Positions 44,187 through 57,400 of a DNA stretch of 64,000 nucleotides are shown here, in pieces. The notes below the pieces were generated by a model. The model saw only the letters and a program-made list of their open reading frames with translations. It had not been told where the DNA came from and searched no databases. A program made the translations under genes and the position numbers. Each line of letters begins with the position of its first letter. Position 1 is the first letter of the stretch. The stretch comes from Hydractinia symbiolongicarpus (Eukaryota; Cnidaria; Hydrozoa; Anthoathecata; Hydractiniidae). Where the stretch lies: assembly GCF_029227915.1 (NCBI RefSeq), contig NC_079876.1, positions 6,014,001-6,078,000 on the forward strand, written 5' to 3'.

Positions 44187-47100
44187 CCAGTAAGACATTT
44201 TTATACGTTGAGACCTTGGACTAGTTGAACAACTATTTTGTTAAGGGACAAAATTGTATTGTATTTTATATATCGTCTTGTATTATTTTATTAAACTTTC
44301 GTTGTTGGTTTCTTAGGGGCACTTCCACATACCTTTGATGCCATAGTTATTCACAAGTTAAAGTAAGACTTGATACACTATTACATTAATTGAATTTGAT
44401 TTGTCAAAATTATATTGAAAATTAACCCTATTCAGGCCGGAGAGGTGGTGGTGGTGGTGTATATTTCTTATATGATATTGTATTGCTTTTTCTGAGTTTC
44501 CCTTTAAATGACCTGCAAAATGTTAAGAAAAGTCTTGATTTTAATAATGTCGTCAAAACTTTTCTTTTAAATTTTATTAAATTTGTCAGGGCTATAAGGA
44601 TGCAAATATTATTATGCCTATAACACTTTTTGTTTAGGAGATAAATAGGGGGAGTCCCTTCCGTCTTAGAGACCTAAAGATTCCCTAAAAAGCTCGACAT
44701 GGTTAAAATGAAATAAAAGCTTGACAAGTGATGTATGCGAATAGATTTTAATAATTTTTCTTTTGACAAAATGTAGTAAGAGAGGTTATGAACTCGCTTC
44801 TATTGTGGTTATAATAGCAACTGCTCTAACATCAACAAAAAGGAAACGTGGAAAACGCCGTATGTGGAACAAAAATGTCGGCACGAAAGAAGTACTTTGT
44901 TAAATAAATTACGGCTAGAACAGAAAGAAGATTATTTTCGCTTTATTTGAATGTCTTCTGCTTATTAAACTTGCCTTTTTTATTTATATATTATTGCTGT
45001 ATAATTCTCTCTAAATCACTTAATCAAGAAATGATTTGTGAGATTCTAATTGTATATATCATGTTTTTTTTACCGTCCTGCATTTTGTTTATTTTTGATG
45101 AGCATTTCACTGCGCACACACTCGACTAACAAAAAAACGTTTTGATTGGTTAAAATCTTTAGAGTCAGTAAACAGAGTTAAACCGTTTTAAGTTTTTTAA
45201 AGTGTGGGAGACATAACAACGATTTCCGTATGACACAAAACCCGAGTTATCGAATTTAAACTTTGAAAATCGAAAACTCAAATCATGTATCAAAAACTAT
45301 ATTTTTTATACAACGTGAGGGTGATTCTACTACCTCTTTAGTTTATTTTCACTAAAAATAAAACTTATAATAACACGTTTTGAACAGATGTGAAAGGTTT
45401 TATTCACGTCACTAAAAGTACGATTCCTTTAAATGTTTTTAGAAGTTGATTGAAAACATTTTGGAGACGAAAAACATATTTTCATTTAAGAAGCATCTCT
45501 TCTTATATTCTTTTTCTTGGCATATTAAGTCAAAATTGGCAAAAATAAGTTCACATTTTCTCTCTGCGCTAGCCAGAAAACTTACATTGGGAACGAAAAT
45601 TTTCGGACAGAAAAAACTTTGGATGTTTTTTTGTACGAAATTTTTTCCGTCCGAACTTTGTGTCTGTTGAAAGTTTTTTTGTCCGAAAATTTTGGTTTCA
45701 TAAATGTTTTAAGAAAGGGCCAGTTATTATAGTGCAATAAGTAGTGTTATTAATGTAGTGTAATATATATTATGATGTAATCAGAAAATCAATAAAAATT
45801 GCAGTTTTTGAACTTATTATTTTCGTTATTTTTACATTTGACTCTATCTATAAAGCTGGATCCTGAAGACCCTTTCTTAGATCTTGATTAAATATATGTA
45901 CACTATAAATAATCGTAGCTTTCTTTATGTGACATTTCCCGTAATTATTAACTTGGTTTAAAAAAATTCGTTTAAAAGACTTACCCATACATTTTTAGAC
46001 TTTATAAATTTAGTCCGAAATTTTTTCCGCTGAAATAAAAAATTAAAAAGTATTTCAGCCAAAGATTTTTCGCCGAAATATTTTCCGCCAAAAATTTTAG
46101 TTCTTAATGTATACCAAAGTTGTCTTTTCCTATCTCAACTCGCAACGGTCCAAAGAATTGTTCTGGATGGGGAATGGCCGAAAATTCTCATAAAAGAAAT
46201 TTATTGACAAACCAAAAGAGATTTTTTCCCAAAGATTAAACAATTATTGATTATTCTTTCTATGCCTACTTGTTGGACATGCCATTTTCAATTTTCTGAA
46301 TCATGTCGCACTTTTAAACAATTTGGTTTCATCTCAAACAAAACAAATATATTGTTTTCTTTGTTTGTATCCACATTTCCAAATTGAACTTTGTTTATCT
46401 ATTTGTTTATCTATGCAGACGAAACCTTAGTTAGGCAAAAAAAGTTTGAGATAGAGGGAGAAAAAGTCGTAAGAGACCCGGATACGAGATAGCAAAATCT
46501 CAAAATTAGAGAAACTTTCGAGATGGAAAAGTTCGAGATGAAGAGAGGAAAGAGAAACAGATAATTTTGTTCGAGATAGAGAGAAGCCATGTGAGAGAGT
46601 CAAGATTAAAAGTGTCCACTATAACCGTTCTTTTGCGTACATTTTTAAATCACATACATATAGAGTAATGTGGATATGTTGATGTAGGCATTGTTATGAC
46701 AAGGTTGTTTTTAAATGGTTATATTTCTGATCTAAAAGGCTAATTTATAAAGTAAGGCTGAATTCCTCCAGCTTTTATATATATTTTGTACATATCTTTT
46801 TAAATATTAAAACAAAAACCGTAAAAATTTCACTTAAATGTTAATTATATTTTTTTACTATTGTATTTCTGAACTTTAATATAAAGTACGAGATAATGTT
46901 TCAACCTTAATTGTACTTGTAATGAAGTTTTTATGCAAAATGATGCAATAGTTGAAATGTCGTAACTGCGACTGTCTTCGTCATTTTTGGTTCACTAATT
47001 TCCGGTTGCAACGCAGTGGAATTGAGTTTAAAATCATCGGGAAACTCCTACAACTACGACGCACGAAATGGGAATGTAGCCTGTGTGTTAGCCTTTAACG

Positions 47101-48892
47101 GGGTCGAGGCTACATGCTGAATCATTGATCGAACTTAGGCATTTACGTTTTCTATGTGTATTATGGAATTTAAAGTACGTGAGTCAGATCACAAAATAAA
47201 CACACAAAAAAACACACAAAAAACGTCTTTCACCTTTTTGTCTTCTATAACCTTTATATTTTTGTAATATTTGTTTTTTGTATGTTCTGAATCTTAACAT
47301 AAATATATTGTCACGTTTTTTAGCAACGTACAGATCTTAAACGCGCCAGTTTTAGGATTTTTGGCTAGGGACGAAGTTATTGAAGGCTAGCTAGTTAGAG
47401 CTTTACTTATTACTATTCTGTATGGTATAAAGAGCTTTTTATCCTACCCAAAATTTATTTTTATGTTGATAATGTAGCCATTTAGCTAGCTCCTATCTTT
47501 GGTTAAAAGTGAGATTAAAAAAAGCAGTTTGGCTACTGTAATATTCTTAAGCAATAATTCTTATGCTAAATGCAGATGTAGCTAGGTGGCTAGCTACGTC
47601 TTTCTTTATTTTCCTGAAAACTTTTTCTGCAAATAAAATGGTTGAGTAATTGTTTTAGCTGGATAGGTAACGACAGGATGTTCCCTTTGTTTTTATTCAA
47701 ACCGAAGTTGCAATGAAGTTTTTTTGGAAAAAGGTATTACGCCTCTATCCGCCTGTTCAGCTCTGTTTAGCTGTACTAAGTTCTTAGCCCAGTCTGCTTT
47801 ATTGGTAAAGACTGTTACGCCTATAGGCATGTGCAACACGGTTTACCTGTGCTAAGGTCAGCCCACTGTGACAATTTATTTTTAAAATTTCTCGGGAATC
47901 ACGCCTGTACGGATGTGCAACACTGTTTCCCTGGACTAACCGCTCAGCTCTGAGTCTGCGAGAAAGTTTTTTTTGAAAAGGTTTTATCCATATACGCTGT
48001 GCAACGCTGGGCTCAGCCTGGTGTCACAACTAATTTCCTAACATTCACAAAAACTCATTCCGCACAATAGAATGATATTGACCAATTGTTTTTGCTATGA
48101 CCGGAACACTATAATGGTGCATGCGCTTCACTTGATTTACGACATACTGTATACCTGTAATAAAGCTCTCCACCTGACCGTGTGGCACAGTTTACGGCTC
48201 TTGTTAAGCGCTCCACAGAGTGCTCAACGCCGGGTCACTCCCCGCATGTTAGTGGGTTAGGGCTAGGTTTTATGGTAAGAAAATCAGCGGGAGAAAGTCT
48301 GCCGTAAGTCAAATTCCTAACTAAGGGGCTGATCACATGGAGAATTTAAGCCCGGGCTGAAATTTCAACTTGCGTAGATCTAACTAACCAGGCTAGGATT
48401 TTCGCCCCGGAGCGGAAATGCCATATAATCGCAAAATCATTTTGAAAACAACTATGCGCATGTACTTGATCTCTATGTAGTAGCAAAACATTTTTCAGCC
48501 CTGCCCACTGAAATATTTCTGAAATAAAAATTTCAGACAGTTTCGAAATAAAAATTTCAAATGTATCTCTGCCTTTAGAGATATGCAAATTGTATTGTAT
48601 TTGTAACTAAAACACAGAGAAAGTAGTGAAATTTTAAAAAATGTCGTAAAGCGGAACCGAAAGTGCAACAGGTTGGATGTAATGCTATTGAAGCAAATAG
48701 AAGAACAATAAACTACTTTTGAGAAAGATATGCAAGTTGTTTTGTATTTGTAATTGAAACACAGAAGAAGTAGTTCATCAGCTGGCTTTGTTTTGGCGCA
48801 AAACGTAATTTAATCTTTTAATAATCTCTTTCCCTATTATTACAAATAATATTTTTTTACATAAAATAATTTGATATATATTTAATTTAAAG
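44187..48892. other. Right-arm intergenic sequence
   Basis: Counterpart of 25910-28458. No gene is supported. It has a TTAACCCTATTCAGGCCGG transposon end at 44424, a purine-rich GAGATAGAGAGA tract at 46440-46600 and inverted copies of the 1.5-2.5 kb repeat at 47690-48060. A second repeat near 48310-48560 contains duplicated GAAATAAAAATTTCA. Confidence 0.45.
45585..46109. mobile_element. TA-flanked MITE, right arm only
   Basis: Termini CATTGGGAACGAAAATTTTC and, on the other strand, CATTAAGAACTAAAATTTTT are inverted repeats flanked by TA (45583-45584, 46110-46111). The interior is full of CGGAAAAAATTTCGG-like foldback motifs. The left arm has an uninterrupted empty site near 27155-27200. This is a Tc1/mariner-type target signature with no transposase. 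Confidence 0.7.
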
Positions 48893-51800
48893 ATGAAATC
48901 AAATGTTGGTACTCTCGCCTGTTTACTTATTTTCCTGGTTATGTGGCTACGTGTACCAATTGTGGATACAAAACCAGATGAATATTTAAGTTCGAACGGT
49001 TCGCCAGATTCTGCTCAAAACGGTGATAGAATGGTTGTTGCTGATGATGCAGCTGAAGATGTCGCTGAAAATAGCGCTGAAAATAGCGCTGAACATGGCG
49101 CTGATCATGGCACTGATCATGGCGCTGATCATAGCGCCGAAGAGGATGATGACGCTGAAGAGGATGATGACGCTGAAGAGGATGATGACGCTGAAGAGGA
49201 TGATGACGAAGATGAAAACGAAGACGACGAAGTTGAAAGCAATTATGTACCATCTCCAGAAATGAATCTTGGTCATGGTAAGTACCCTCATCTCATTGTA
49301 GGCTTATAGAGAGCTAAATACATATACATATACAAAATGCTAATGTCAGTTTCATGACCAAAGAAGAGGGAAAATATGTTAGTAGCGTATTTTAGAAGGC
49401 TTAGTATTTAAAATAGAGTTGATTTAATAATTCACGCGACTATACTATTTTTTACCGGGAAAATTTGTCGGATTCTATTTTTTAAATATATACACATTTT
49501 TTAAAGCTATACTCAGTTATGACCTCAAATGAGCGATTCAACAATTTTCTAACAAAATTGATAAAAAATTGTTGATAAAACATTCGCAAAAACATTTTTT
49601 TTGGAAATGCTGATCCTATTGAGCATGATTAAATAACCATGATAAGTTTTTGCTTATAATTCAAAAATTTAAAGAATAAAGCTACGGAATATCGAAGAAC
49701 TTTATACAAGAAGTGTTTATCTACTCTACAGTTTTATCCATACCAGAGTTTTAAGTTGATTAATCTACTTGACAGGTTCTAAATATATTAATAATTGGTC
49801 AAAGTTACTCCACGGTAAGATTGTGCGCAACATTTAATTGTTTCGTTACATCACATTATTAACCAGTCTTTACGCTCCAGTACAGTCCCGAACGCATGGA
49901 AACAAGCAAAAATCGTCCCATTTTTTAAATCAGGAGACACAAACAAACCTGAAAATTATCGTCCAATTTCAGTGTTGCCAATACTCTCTAAATTATTGGA
50001 AAAAGCAGTACACGCAATTAATGGAATTTTTAGAAAATGAGAAATTACTAAATGACTCCCAATTTGGCTATAGAGCTCAACGTTCAACATATCTTGCAAC
50101 AACCCTACTTGTTGACGAAGTAAGACAAGCTGCCGAGAATGGAAAGTTAGTTGGAGCGCTGTTCCTGGATTTAACTAAAGCGTTCGATACGATCAGTCAC
50201 GATGTAGTCTTAAGAAGACTTTCATATTACAGTGTTGACAATGTAGAATTGTTGTGGTTTACAGATTATCTTTTTAACCAATTACAAGTTGTTAAAGTTG
50301 GCAATCGAACATCAGCAAGTTTTAATGTCGTAAATGGAGTGCCGCAAGGATCGATACTCGGTCCTATACTATTTTTAATATTTTTTAATAATCCCCGGTT
50401 TGTAAAATAAACTTTGTATCATTTTAGATAAAGGCTTGTTTAATGGTGATATTCAGTTAACTTCAGAACAGAAAAAAAGGATCATGAATCGCAATCAGAA
50501 GAGGGCCGCAAGAAAAACAGGCTTATGGACACAAAACACTATCTGCTACAAAATTGACCAAAAAAAATTGCGTAAGTGTGACATTCTAAAAAAATTCTAA
50601 AAAATAAATAAAGGTTATGTTAACTATTCAAAATAAATTATTTTAGCCAAAGACATGAGAAGATCCATAAAAAGGGCAATAAACAAATTCCAACAGGCAT
50701 TGAAAAACTGTGTACAGTTTATTAACTTGAGAAATAATAAAACATTGGAAGAGAAAATTAGTAAGGAAAAGTATCATGGTGAACCCGTCCCTCATATCTT
50801 CTTCACAAGAAATCATATAAATGACACGTAAGTTATCACATTTTAAAACAATAGCCGCTTATAAATCTACTTGTAAATGTTATTTTTCGATTTCCAATTG
50901 TCAAAAGCAGCAAAAGGAGCGCGTAAACTTTTAAAGGCCAAAAGCATGTAAGCATGAACGTTGGACGTAAAAAATTATTTCTGTTTAAGAAAATAAGTCT
51001 TCTCAAACTATTATAGTTGCTGAAAGAAGAAAAAGAAAACAAAACAAAGAAGTATGCAAAAAGTAAAACGACTGTATCAAGAAGGAAAACTGAAAAAATA
51101 ATTCAATTTTCTCGTTTAAGATATAAAATTGTATGACAGTCAACTTTTGTTCAGTATTTTCGTATGTCACCTAGATCATATTTGTCTGTTCACCATCCAT
51201 CTTGAATTAAAAATGATCGTTTGGATGGCTCTTGCAAAAAGTTGTTTATATGACGTGGCTTGGAGCATTTTAATTGGATACCACTTTGAAAACGCGCGGA
51301 AAAGTTAGAGTCGACTTTTGAAACCTCGCTGAGCGGACCGCTTTTAGCGGGTTTGGAACTTAAAGAACAATAGCCGCTACGCTCAGCGCGTTTAGAAACG
51401 CGTAGTGGAAATTCGGCTTTAAATACTCTAGAAATACCTATTTTACATTTGGGATTACTTTTGCGTAACTTTTATGTTTAGTTGTAAACAGTTTTTTCAA
51501 TTTTATCGTGATATATAATTATGTTGTTATTACAAACGCATAATTAGCAAACAAACGCACGTGCTATATACCTTTGCTAACAAAAAGAAGAAAGTTTATA
51601 TCTCGTTTTAAAACAATTTTTGTATGATGTGTTTATACAAAGTTAATTTTAAACCTACTATTCCTGCTTTGATGTAGCGGGTGTTGGTCTTACGCTGGAA
51701 GAGTTGAGAGTACCGGTAAAGTTCCCGGTCAACAAATTCTACATTCTGGCAACGGTTGCGAAGATAGTATGTTACATGAGATCGCTCATGCTGTTGGATT

Positions 51801-52784
51801 TTGGCATGAACAGAGCAGACCAGATCGCGACAAATATGTGAGAGTCATGGTAGGAAACATAAAGGACGAATACAAAGGACAATTCAGTAATAGCTTATGA
51901 TATATATTTTTTTGCTTACTAAATTTCTCAACAAGTGCCTAAATTTTACTAGCGGTAAAAAAATTTATGAGGAAAAAGGTGCAAGATTAAGGACATAAAC
52001 TTTAACGTAAGAACTTTTTTGGAAACTAAGAAAAGCCTGTCGCGAAATAAAATTAAAGAAAAATGTAAGAAAACAACATCAATTTTTTTCTACGTATCGC
52101 TTTTTCCAATTTATCACCTTGAACGCACTAGAGATTACTACTTATTTGACAAAAAATTAAAAAAATTCGCCATTTGAAATTTATCTGTAATGTTGCTAAA
52201 AATATATTTACGCGAGTTTTTTACTCTAAAATAAATGTAAAAAAGGGAAGGAATATCAGCAGTCGCAAAATAAATAGATCTTTTTCTGATTAGATAAATC
52301 ATCTGACGAAGCCGTTGACAGCATGGGTTACGCTTATGACTTTCAGTCAATTACACATTATGGCAAGTATTTTTTTTCGAAAAATGGGAAGAAAACATTA
52401 AAGGCAAGAAGGAAATATCGTAAGTTCGCGAAAGAAATGGGACAAAGATCTTATCTGAGCTTACTAGACCATGCTCAAATGAGAGGCATGTACAAATGTA
52501 ACAAGATTCCAAGTCTGGAAAGCAAAAAAGTGTGTGTTAGCAAGAAAACTAAAGGTCGTGATTACAGAGGTAAGTTAGACTACACAGAACATGGAGTTAT
52601 GTGCCAATCTTGGAACCATCAATATCCACACTCCCATAATTATACTTGCAAAAAGAAAAGAGAAGGGCTTGGAAGACACAACTATTGTCGCAACCCTTTT
52701 GGTCAGAAAGAACGGCCATGGTGTTTTACGACATTAACTGGTACTGTATGGCAGTACTGCGATTTAAAGCTTTGCGACGATTAA
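48893..52784 (+). CDS. Secreted astacin-kringle metalloprotease, right copy, five exons, 469 aa
   Basis: Exons: 48893-49277, 50428-50571, 50647-50827, 51678-51886 and 52294-52784. All introns are GT-AG, the phases match throughout, and the total is 470 codons with the stop. Exon 1 has a signal peptide (MKSNVGTLACLLIFLVMWLR) and a long Asp/Glu repeat. Exon 2 has the propeptide switch LFNGDIQL and the start of the mature enzyme (GLWTQNTICYKI). Exon 3 has IKRAINKFQQALKNCVQFIN. Exon 4 has GCWSYAGR and the complete zinc motif HEIAHAVGFWHEQSRPDRD. Exon 5 has the Met-turn region YDFQSITHY, then a kringle domain (CQSWNHQYPHSHNY, NYCRNPFGQKERPWCFT, YCDLKLC). The Met-turn Met is Thr, and the kringle loop carries one extra Cys. 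It is a zinc endopeptidase, probably extracellular; the substrate is unknown. Cnidarian astacins I know more often carry ShK domains. Confidence 0.85.
49846..50410 (+). pseudogene. LINE reverse-transcriptase fragment in astacin intron 1
   Basis: Reverse-transcriptase landmarks in order: STVPNAWKQAKIVPFFKSGD, ENYRPISVLPILSKLLEK, a frameshift near 50030, QFGYRAQRSTYLA, GALFLDLTKAFDTISHD and NGVPQGSILGPILFLIFFNN. It is a non-LTR retrotransposon fragment (CR1/L2/jockey-like branch uncertain), truncated at both ends and lacking the catalytic YADD region. It sits in sense orientation in intron 1 of the right gene and is absent from the left copy. Confidence 0.75.
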
Positions 52785-54036
52785 CAATCCGTATACCGGA
52801 AGAAAAGTTGTGAAAACTGTTTATTTTTACTTGCTAGTAATAATTTACCGAAATATTATTTTGTTTTATTTTATATTATGTAGGATTATGTATGAATGAT
52901 AACTAGATATTAAAAAAAAGGTTGCGAAGCATTTCGCAAGTTGCAAGCAAAAATAAAACTATCCTAAACTTTGTCCCTAGCGCTTCTTGTTTCTTTGGCG
53001 CTAACATCTTCCGAAATACATCAAAATTGAATATCATAGCGTAGAAAAATCCTGGGGACGAGGTAGGAAAATGAACGCTCTGCAGAAAAATTCATTGCGC
53101 AAAAACAGTTTGTTTTTTTTTTGCGAATAGACTGCGCGATTATTTGATGTGCGTGGGATATTCTTTTCAAAATGTGCGAAAAAATTAGATCACACGAAAC
53201 TAACAAAAACGAATAGCGCGTGTTAAAATTTTGTACCGCCTTTTCCCACAGAATGATAAAAGTAAAGAGCGCAATACAAAATTACACTTTTAAAAGTATT
53301 CCGAAAAATACATCGAGTTGTACAACCCACAGAAGTTGGTCCTAACGTTAACGATTTCGTAAATGACCTTACAACAAAACAGTATTTTTTTTCACGTGCT
53401 GTGAAGATATCAGCTTTATGCGGGTGTATTTTTAAGAAAACGCATGATTACGGTGCGTTATATTATGAACCCCCCAGAAAAATGCAGAGCTCGATAAACT
53501 GTTTTTTGTTCCAATCTAAAAACTTGTTTCTCGAGAAGGAGTTGGCCAATTCTTGCAGAACTTTTCTTGTAGAATGGAATATATGAGTTATAATGTGGCG
53601 AACTTCAACTAAGAACTAATAGCTATACATTCAAGTTGGAATTCTGAAAAAATTTAGCAGTTTATATCATTTGAAAACTAACTTTGGTTTTCAATAATCC
53701 ACCTTGCGGCTATTGGAAACAAATTTTGTAGGAAACAAGAGATTTTACACAACAAATGTTGTGGAGATGCAAGTACAATTTATTGAAAACCAAGCTTTAT
53801 TTTTTATCAAGTTACCAAAATATATAGACCTATAAGTCAACTATTTAACAACATTATTGCAAGCCATCAATCATAGATGACACTTATGAAGTCACAGAAA
53901 AAAAGGCGAGACAAATTTTAGGCCAATATTGCAACTCTTTAAATTCTCATTGTAAGAAAAACTCTCTAAGAATCGTTTTGTCATTTCGTCTTATTTTAAT
54001 ATTTCAATTATTCTATCGAAATGCAGGAAATGAAAA
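52785..54036. other. Downstream flank of the right astacin gene
   Basis: Arm homology ends near 52895. Beyond it are AT-rich sequence and dispersed-repeat fragments (AAGCATTTCGCAAGTTGC). No gene is supported. The polyadenylation site of the astacin gene should lie near 52800-52900 but I see no canonical AATAAA close to the stop. Confidence 0.4.
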
Positions 54037-54038
54037 TA

Positions 54039-54398
54039 CAGTAAACTCTCGGATATAACAAACCTGCAAAGGGAGTAAAAAAGTTCGTTATATCGAGAGT
54101 TCGTTGGATTTAAAAGTGAAATAACCGAAAGAAGTTCGTTCGAATATTTGTTTACATGATAGAATGTCACAGGCATTAAGTCTTTTTGTTTGCACACACG
54201 TTTTTTTACCAACATGTTTTCTGCAAGACGTCTATGCAAGATGCTCATGTAAGATGAATAGTCTGTTATAAGGACAGTAGAATATTTCTGAGTCATTTAA
54301 TTTTTATTTTCTGTAGTATAACAGCAAGGGAAATGGACTTTGGTTCATTATATTGAGACGTTGACATCGGGCGTTTGTTTGTTATATTGAGATTCCAC
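54039..54398. mobile_element. pogo/Tigger-like MITE
   Basis: Left end CAGTAAACTCTCGGATATAA, right end on the other strand GTGGAATCTCAATATAACAA. The ends are flanked by TA (54037-54038, 54399-54400). The inner ends repeat GTTCGTTATATCGAGAGTTC. Terminal sequences of the CAGT..CTCG.TATAAC.AAC type are typical of pogo/Tigger elements. No transposase is evident in the 360 bp. Confidence 0.6.
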
Positions 54399-54400
54399 TA

Positions 54401-57400
54401 TGTTACACATTGCCTCTTCTCTATATTAATTTTGTCCAAATTTTGGCTGTTTGTTGACATATGTGCCAAAATTGACATACTTTTACACGGTTGTTGTGAA
54501 TAAGTCCTTGTTTAAAAAGTAACTTTGAGACTTTTGAATTCAATCTCGTCCCCATTCGCCGTCCGGAGATAAAAAAAAGAGACAACAGGCGCTGGCAACG
54601 AGGTTGTGTTTAGTTAAGTTTATGCAATGATGGATAAAGTTAGAGTCAAGTTGGTTGTTGAAATTCTTACCAGAAATTCTTAAATTATTTTTATTTTCTT
54701 GTGTTAAAGATGGTTGAGTGTTGTGCATTCTAAATTTTTAAAGTAAATACTTTTTCACGCCAGGTATAAATCGTACATAAGCCTTTTATAAGCTACAATT
54801 GTACATTTAGCATGATTTAATGGAGCACTAGGGAAGTCTAGCCAGCAGGCTTCTCTTACATTCGTATTCTTGCTAACATTTTCATTTCTTATTCTTTTGG
54901 ATATTAATCTTCATCAAACTGACTTATATCTGAACACTTCAGCTTCTGGGTTTCTTGTAGCTAGCTAGCAACGTGACAATTTCTTCATGTCACTAATCAA
55001 CTAATGAACAAACTGCGACACACTTTTGTGATAAATATTTGACTGTTGCTGTCATTAACTTTCAAAACTGTTACAGACAGACATTAACTTTCCACAAATT
55101 AAAAAAATGATGAATGACAGTTTTAGCCTAATGGGTTAAGGACAAGTTGTGAAATTACGAGAACTTTCTCCGCAAAATAAAATTCTGGAATAAGTAATAA
55201 GGACTTTTACAAGTATTTACAAATTAAAAATTGCCGAACGGTATTATTAATTATTAAATCGGTATTATTAATTATTAATTGGTTTACTCCTTTTTAAAAT
55301 GAATTTTCGACTTGTATTAGACCATAATAACTATTAGTTTGATAAGAATGATTAGAGAAATTAATTTGGAGCATCAAATGAAGAATTATGTCAAAATATG
55401 ACTTATGATGATATAACAAACATTTGCAGATTATGAACGTAAGATAAGTGTAGAGTTGTAGATATTTTATTATAGGCCATCAGGCCATCCTCTTTTAATA
55501 TACCTGCTCTGATAAACAGTCACGTTATTCATCTCTCTTGGTTTACTGCTTGTTTGCATTATGTAAGCTTAAGGGCATCAAAGTATACACTTACTGGACT
55601 TTGACTTTACAATAAGCACAGTCATGCTCAGTCATACAACTTGTAAAATATCTTTAGAAAAAGCGATAACCAGCTACAAATATGGAAAATGTAAGTCTTG
55701 TAACAAAGAGCAAAACAGGAATGAGAAAATCCAATTATGTAAGCAAAAAACAGACTGGTTTAAGGGGTCATTGATTCTTGAAGAAAAATTCTGAGTTTAC
55801 TTGAATATTTTCTGATTTAAATTATCTCAATTTAAATTCAAGAGCGTACTGGGATAAAACAGTCTGCACTGAAATAATATCTACATGTAAGAGTTACTTT
55901 TTTGAATCAAACTCTTAAAATACTGAATATTTTAGTAAAGATCATTGGTAATGTCTACATGATGTAAAAGTATTTTAAAATAATTTAATTAAAATACGAA
56001 AAAATTATTCAGTTTCTGATATTTAAATACCAGAGAGTGCCCAATAGCGCTTATGTGCAGAGTTAAACGTGCTTATTGGTATCTAAATTCTGCTCTTGTA
56101 GTAACTTGTACCCAGGGGAGAGGGGGGCATAAAGTGCCCGCGGTTCATAAATCCGGAAATACTTATGCCTGGATGATAAAGTTTGGCATATTTGTAAAAA
56201 GTCTAACTACAAACATATTTAAAGTAAAACAATAAATTGATGTTGTTATTGGGATTAAAAATGATATCATATTTGTAATAAAGTTTGTTATTTCTGAATG
56301 ATAAAGATGAAAGCATCTGATGTTCTTGAATATTTATGTTCATGTCATTAAACTTGGTAGCTACAAAGTTGGAATATGGCATTTGTAGATTTCCAAGTAA
56401 TGGATACACTGTTATGACGTTATTGGAATGGAATGATCTTTCCTTTAAATGTCTGTTAGCCCTGTGAGCCATCTATCTCATTAGCTTAGTACACCTTAGT
56501 AACCACCTGGTAACGGAAATATATGTAATAAATAATTACATCACTCATACAAGCAGATCAGCACATTCAAAAATTTACAAAAGTTACCCCTGTCTGAAGA
56601 ATGTAATACTTCGCAAAGCATACATTACAAGCTTCGATAAAAGTTAGCAAAAGACACAAAGTCTGCAGTATTTGTCAAACAGAACATTGACGACCTAAGA
56701 TAATAAACCTCCAACCGATATGCATATATTTTTTTTCGTTTAAAACATTGCATGTCCGATTAAAGAAAAACACTTGAGTTAAGATATTTGGAATTTCTTA
56801 AATAACTTAAATTCCAATGCTTTTATAGTTCGTATTCAAAACTGTCCAAGAATATCTAGATATAAACATAAGAAGTGCGTAATACACCTGTCCACACCTT
56901 GCTCTCCATCGCATATAATAAAATGTAGGCCATCGTAACCTTTTCGTGAGGCGTGTGCCTGCATATCATAAGAAAGTGACACTTGATAACAAAACATTCA
57001 TCATTTTCTATCGTTCTTGTTAAACGCATCTCTAGCTGAATGCACAGTGGAGGGATATTTTTAAAACCATCTTCCATGAAGTGATATTTGCCATGAATAA
57101 CGGACACGACATATTACTTCTTGATACCATATTAGGAAATGTCATTTAGAATGACGTCATCGCATGATCGCATAATAAATATTGCGTGTACTTAGAGGAT
57201 TACGTGCTTTTTCTTTCTTCGTACGTAGAAGGTTGTGATGTAACTGAGAGAAAATAACAACCCTAACCTTTAGTTGTCAGAGATATGACCCCGTTTTTTT
57301 AGGTGGTACAATCTATGGTAAAATTCTAGCCTTGTGGTGCAAAAATAATATTTCAAGAATTTAAATTTTTCATTGTATAGTTTAGAAATTAAGTAAAGTC

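Larger units (their letters stand above)
43370..52895 (+). repeat. Right arm of the large inverted duplication
   Basis: Reverse complement of 21280-29670 with insertions: a TA-flanked MITE at 45585, roughly 1.6 kb of extra repeat at about 46900-48600 and a LINE fragment at 49846. The spacer between the arms is about 13.7 kb. Confidence 0.85.

Noticed and set aside
54000-54296. 101-codon minus-strand frame over the pogo-like MITE
   Set aside because: It runs across the transposon terminus into flanking DNA and shows no transposase motif.
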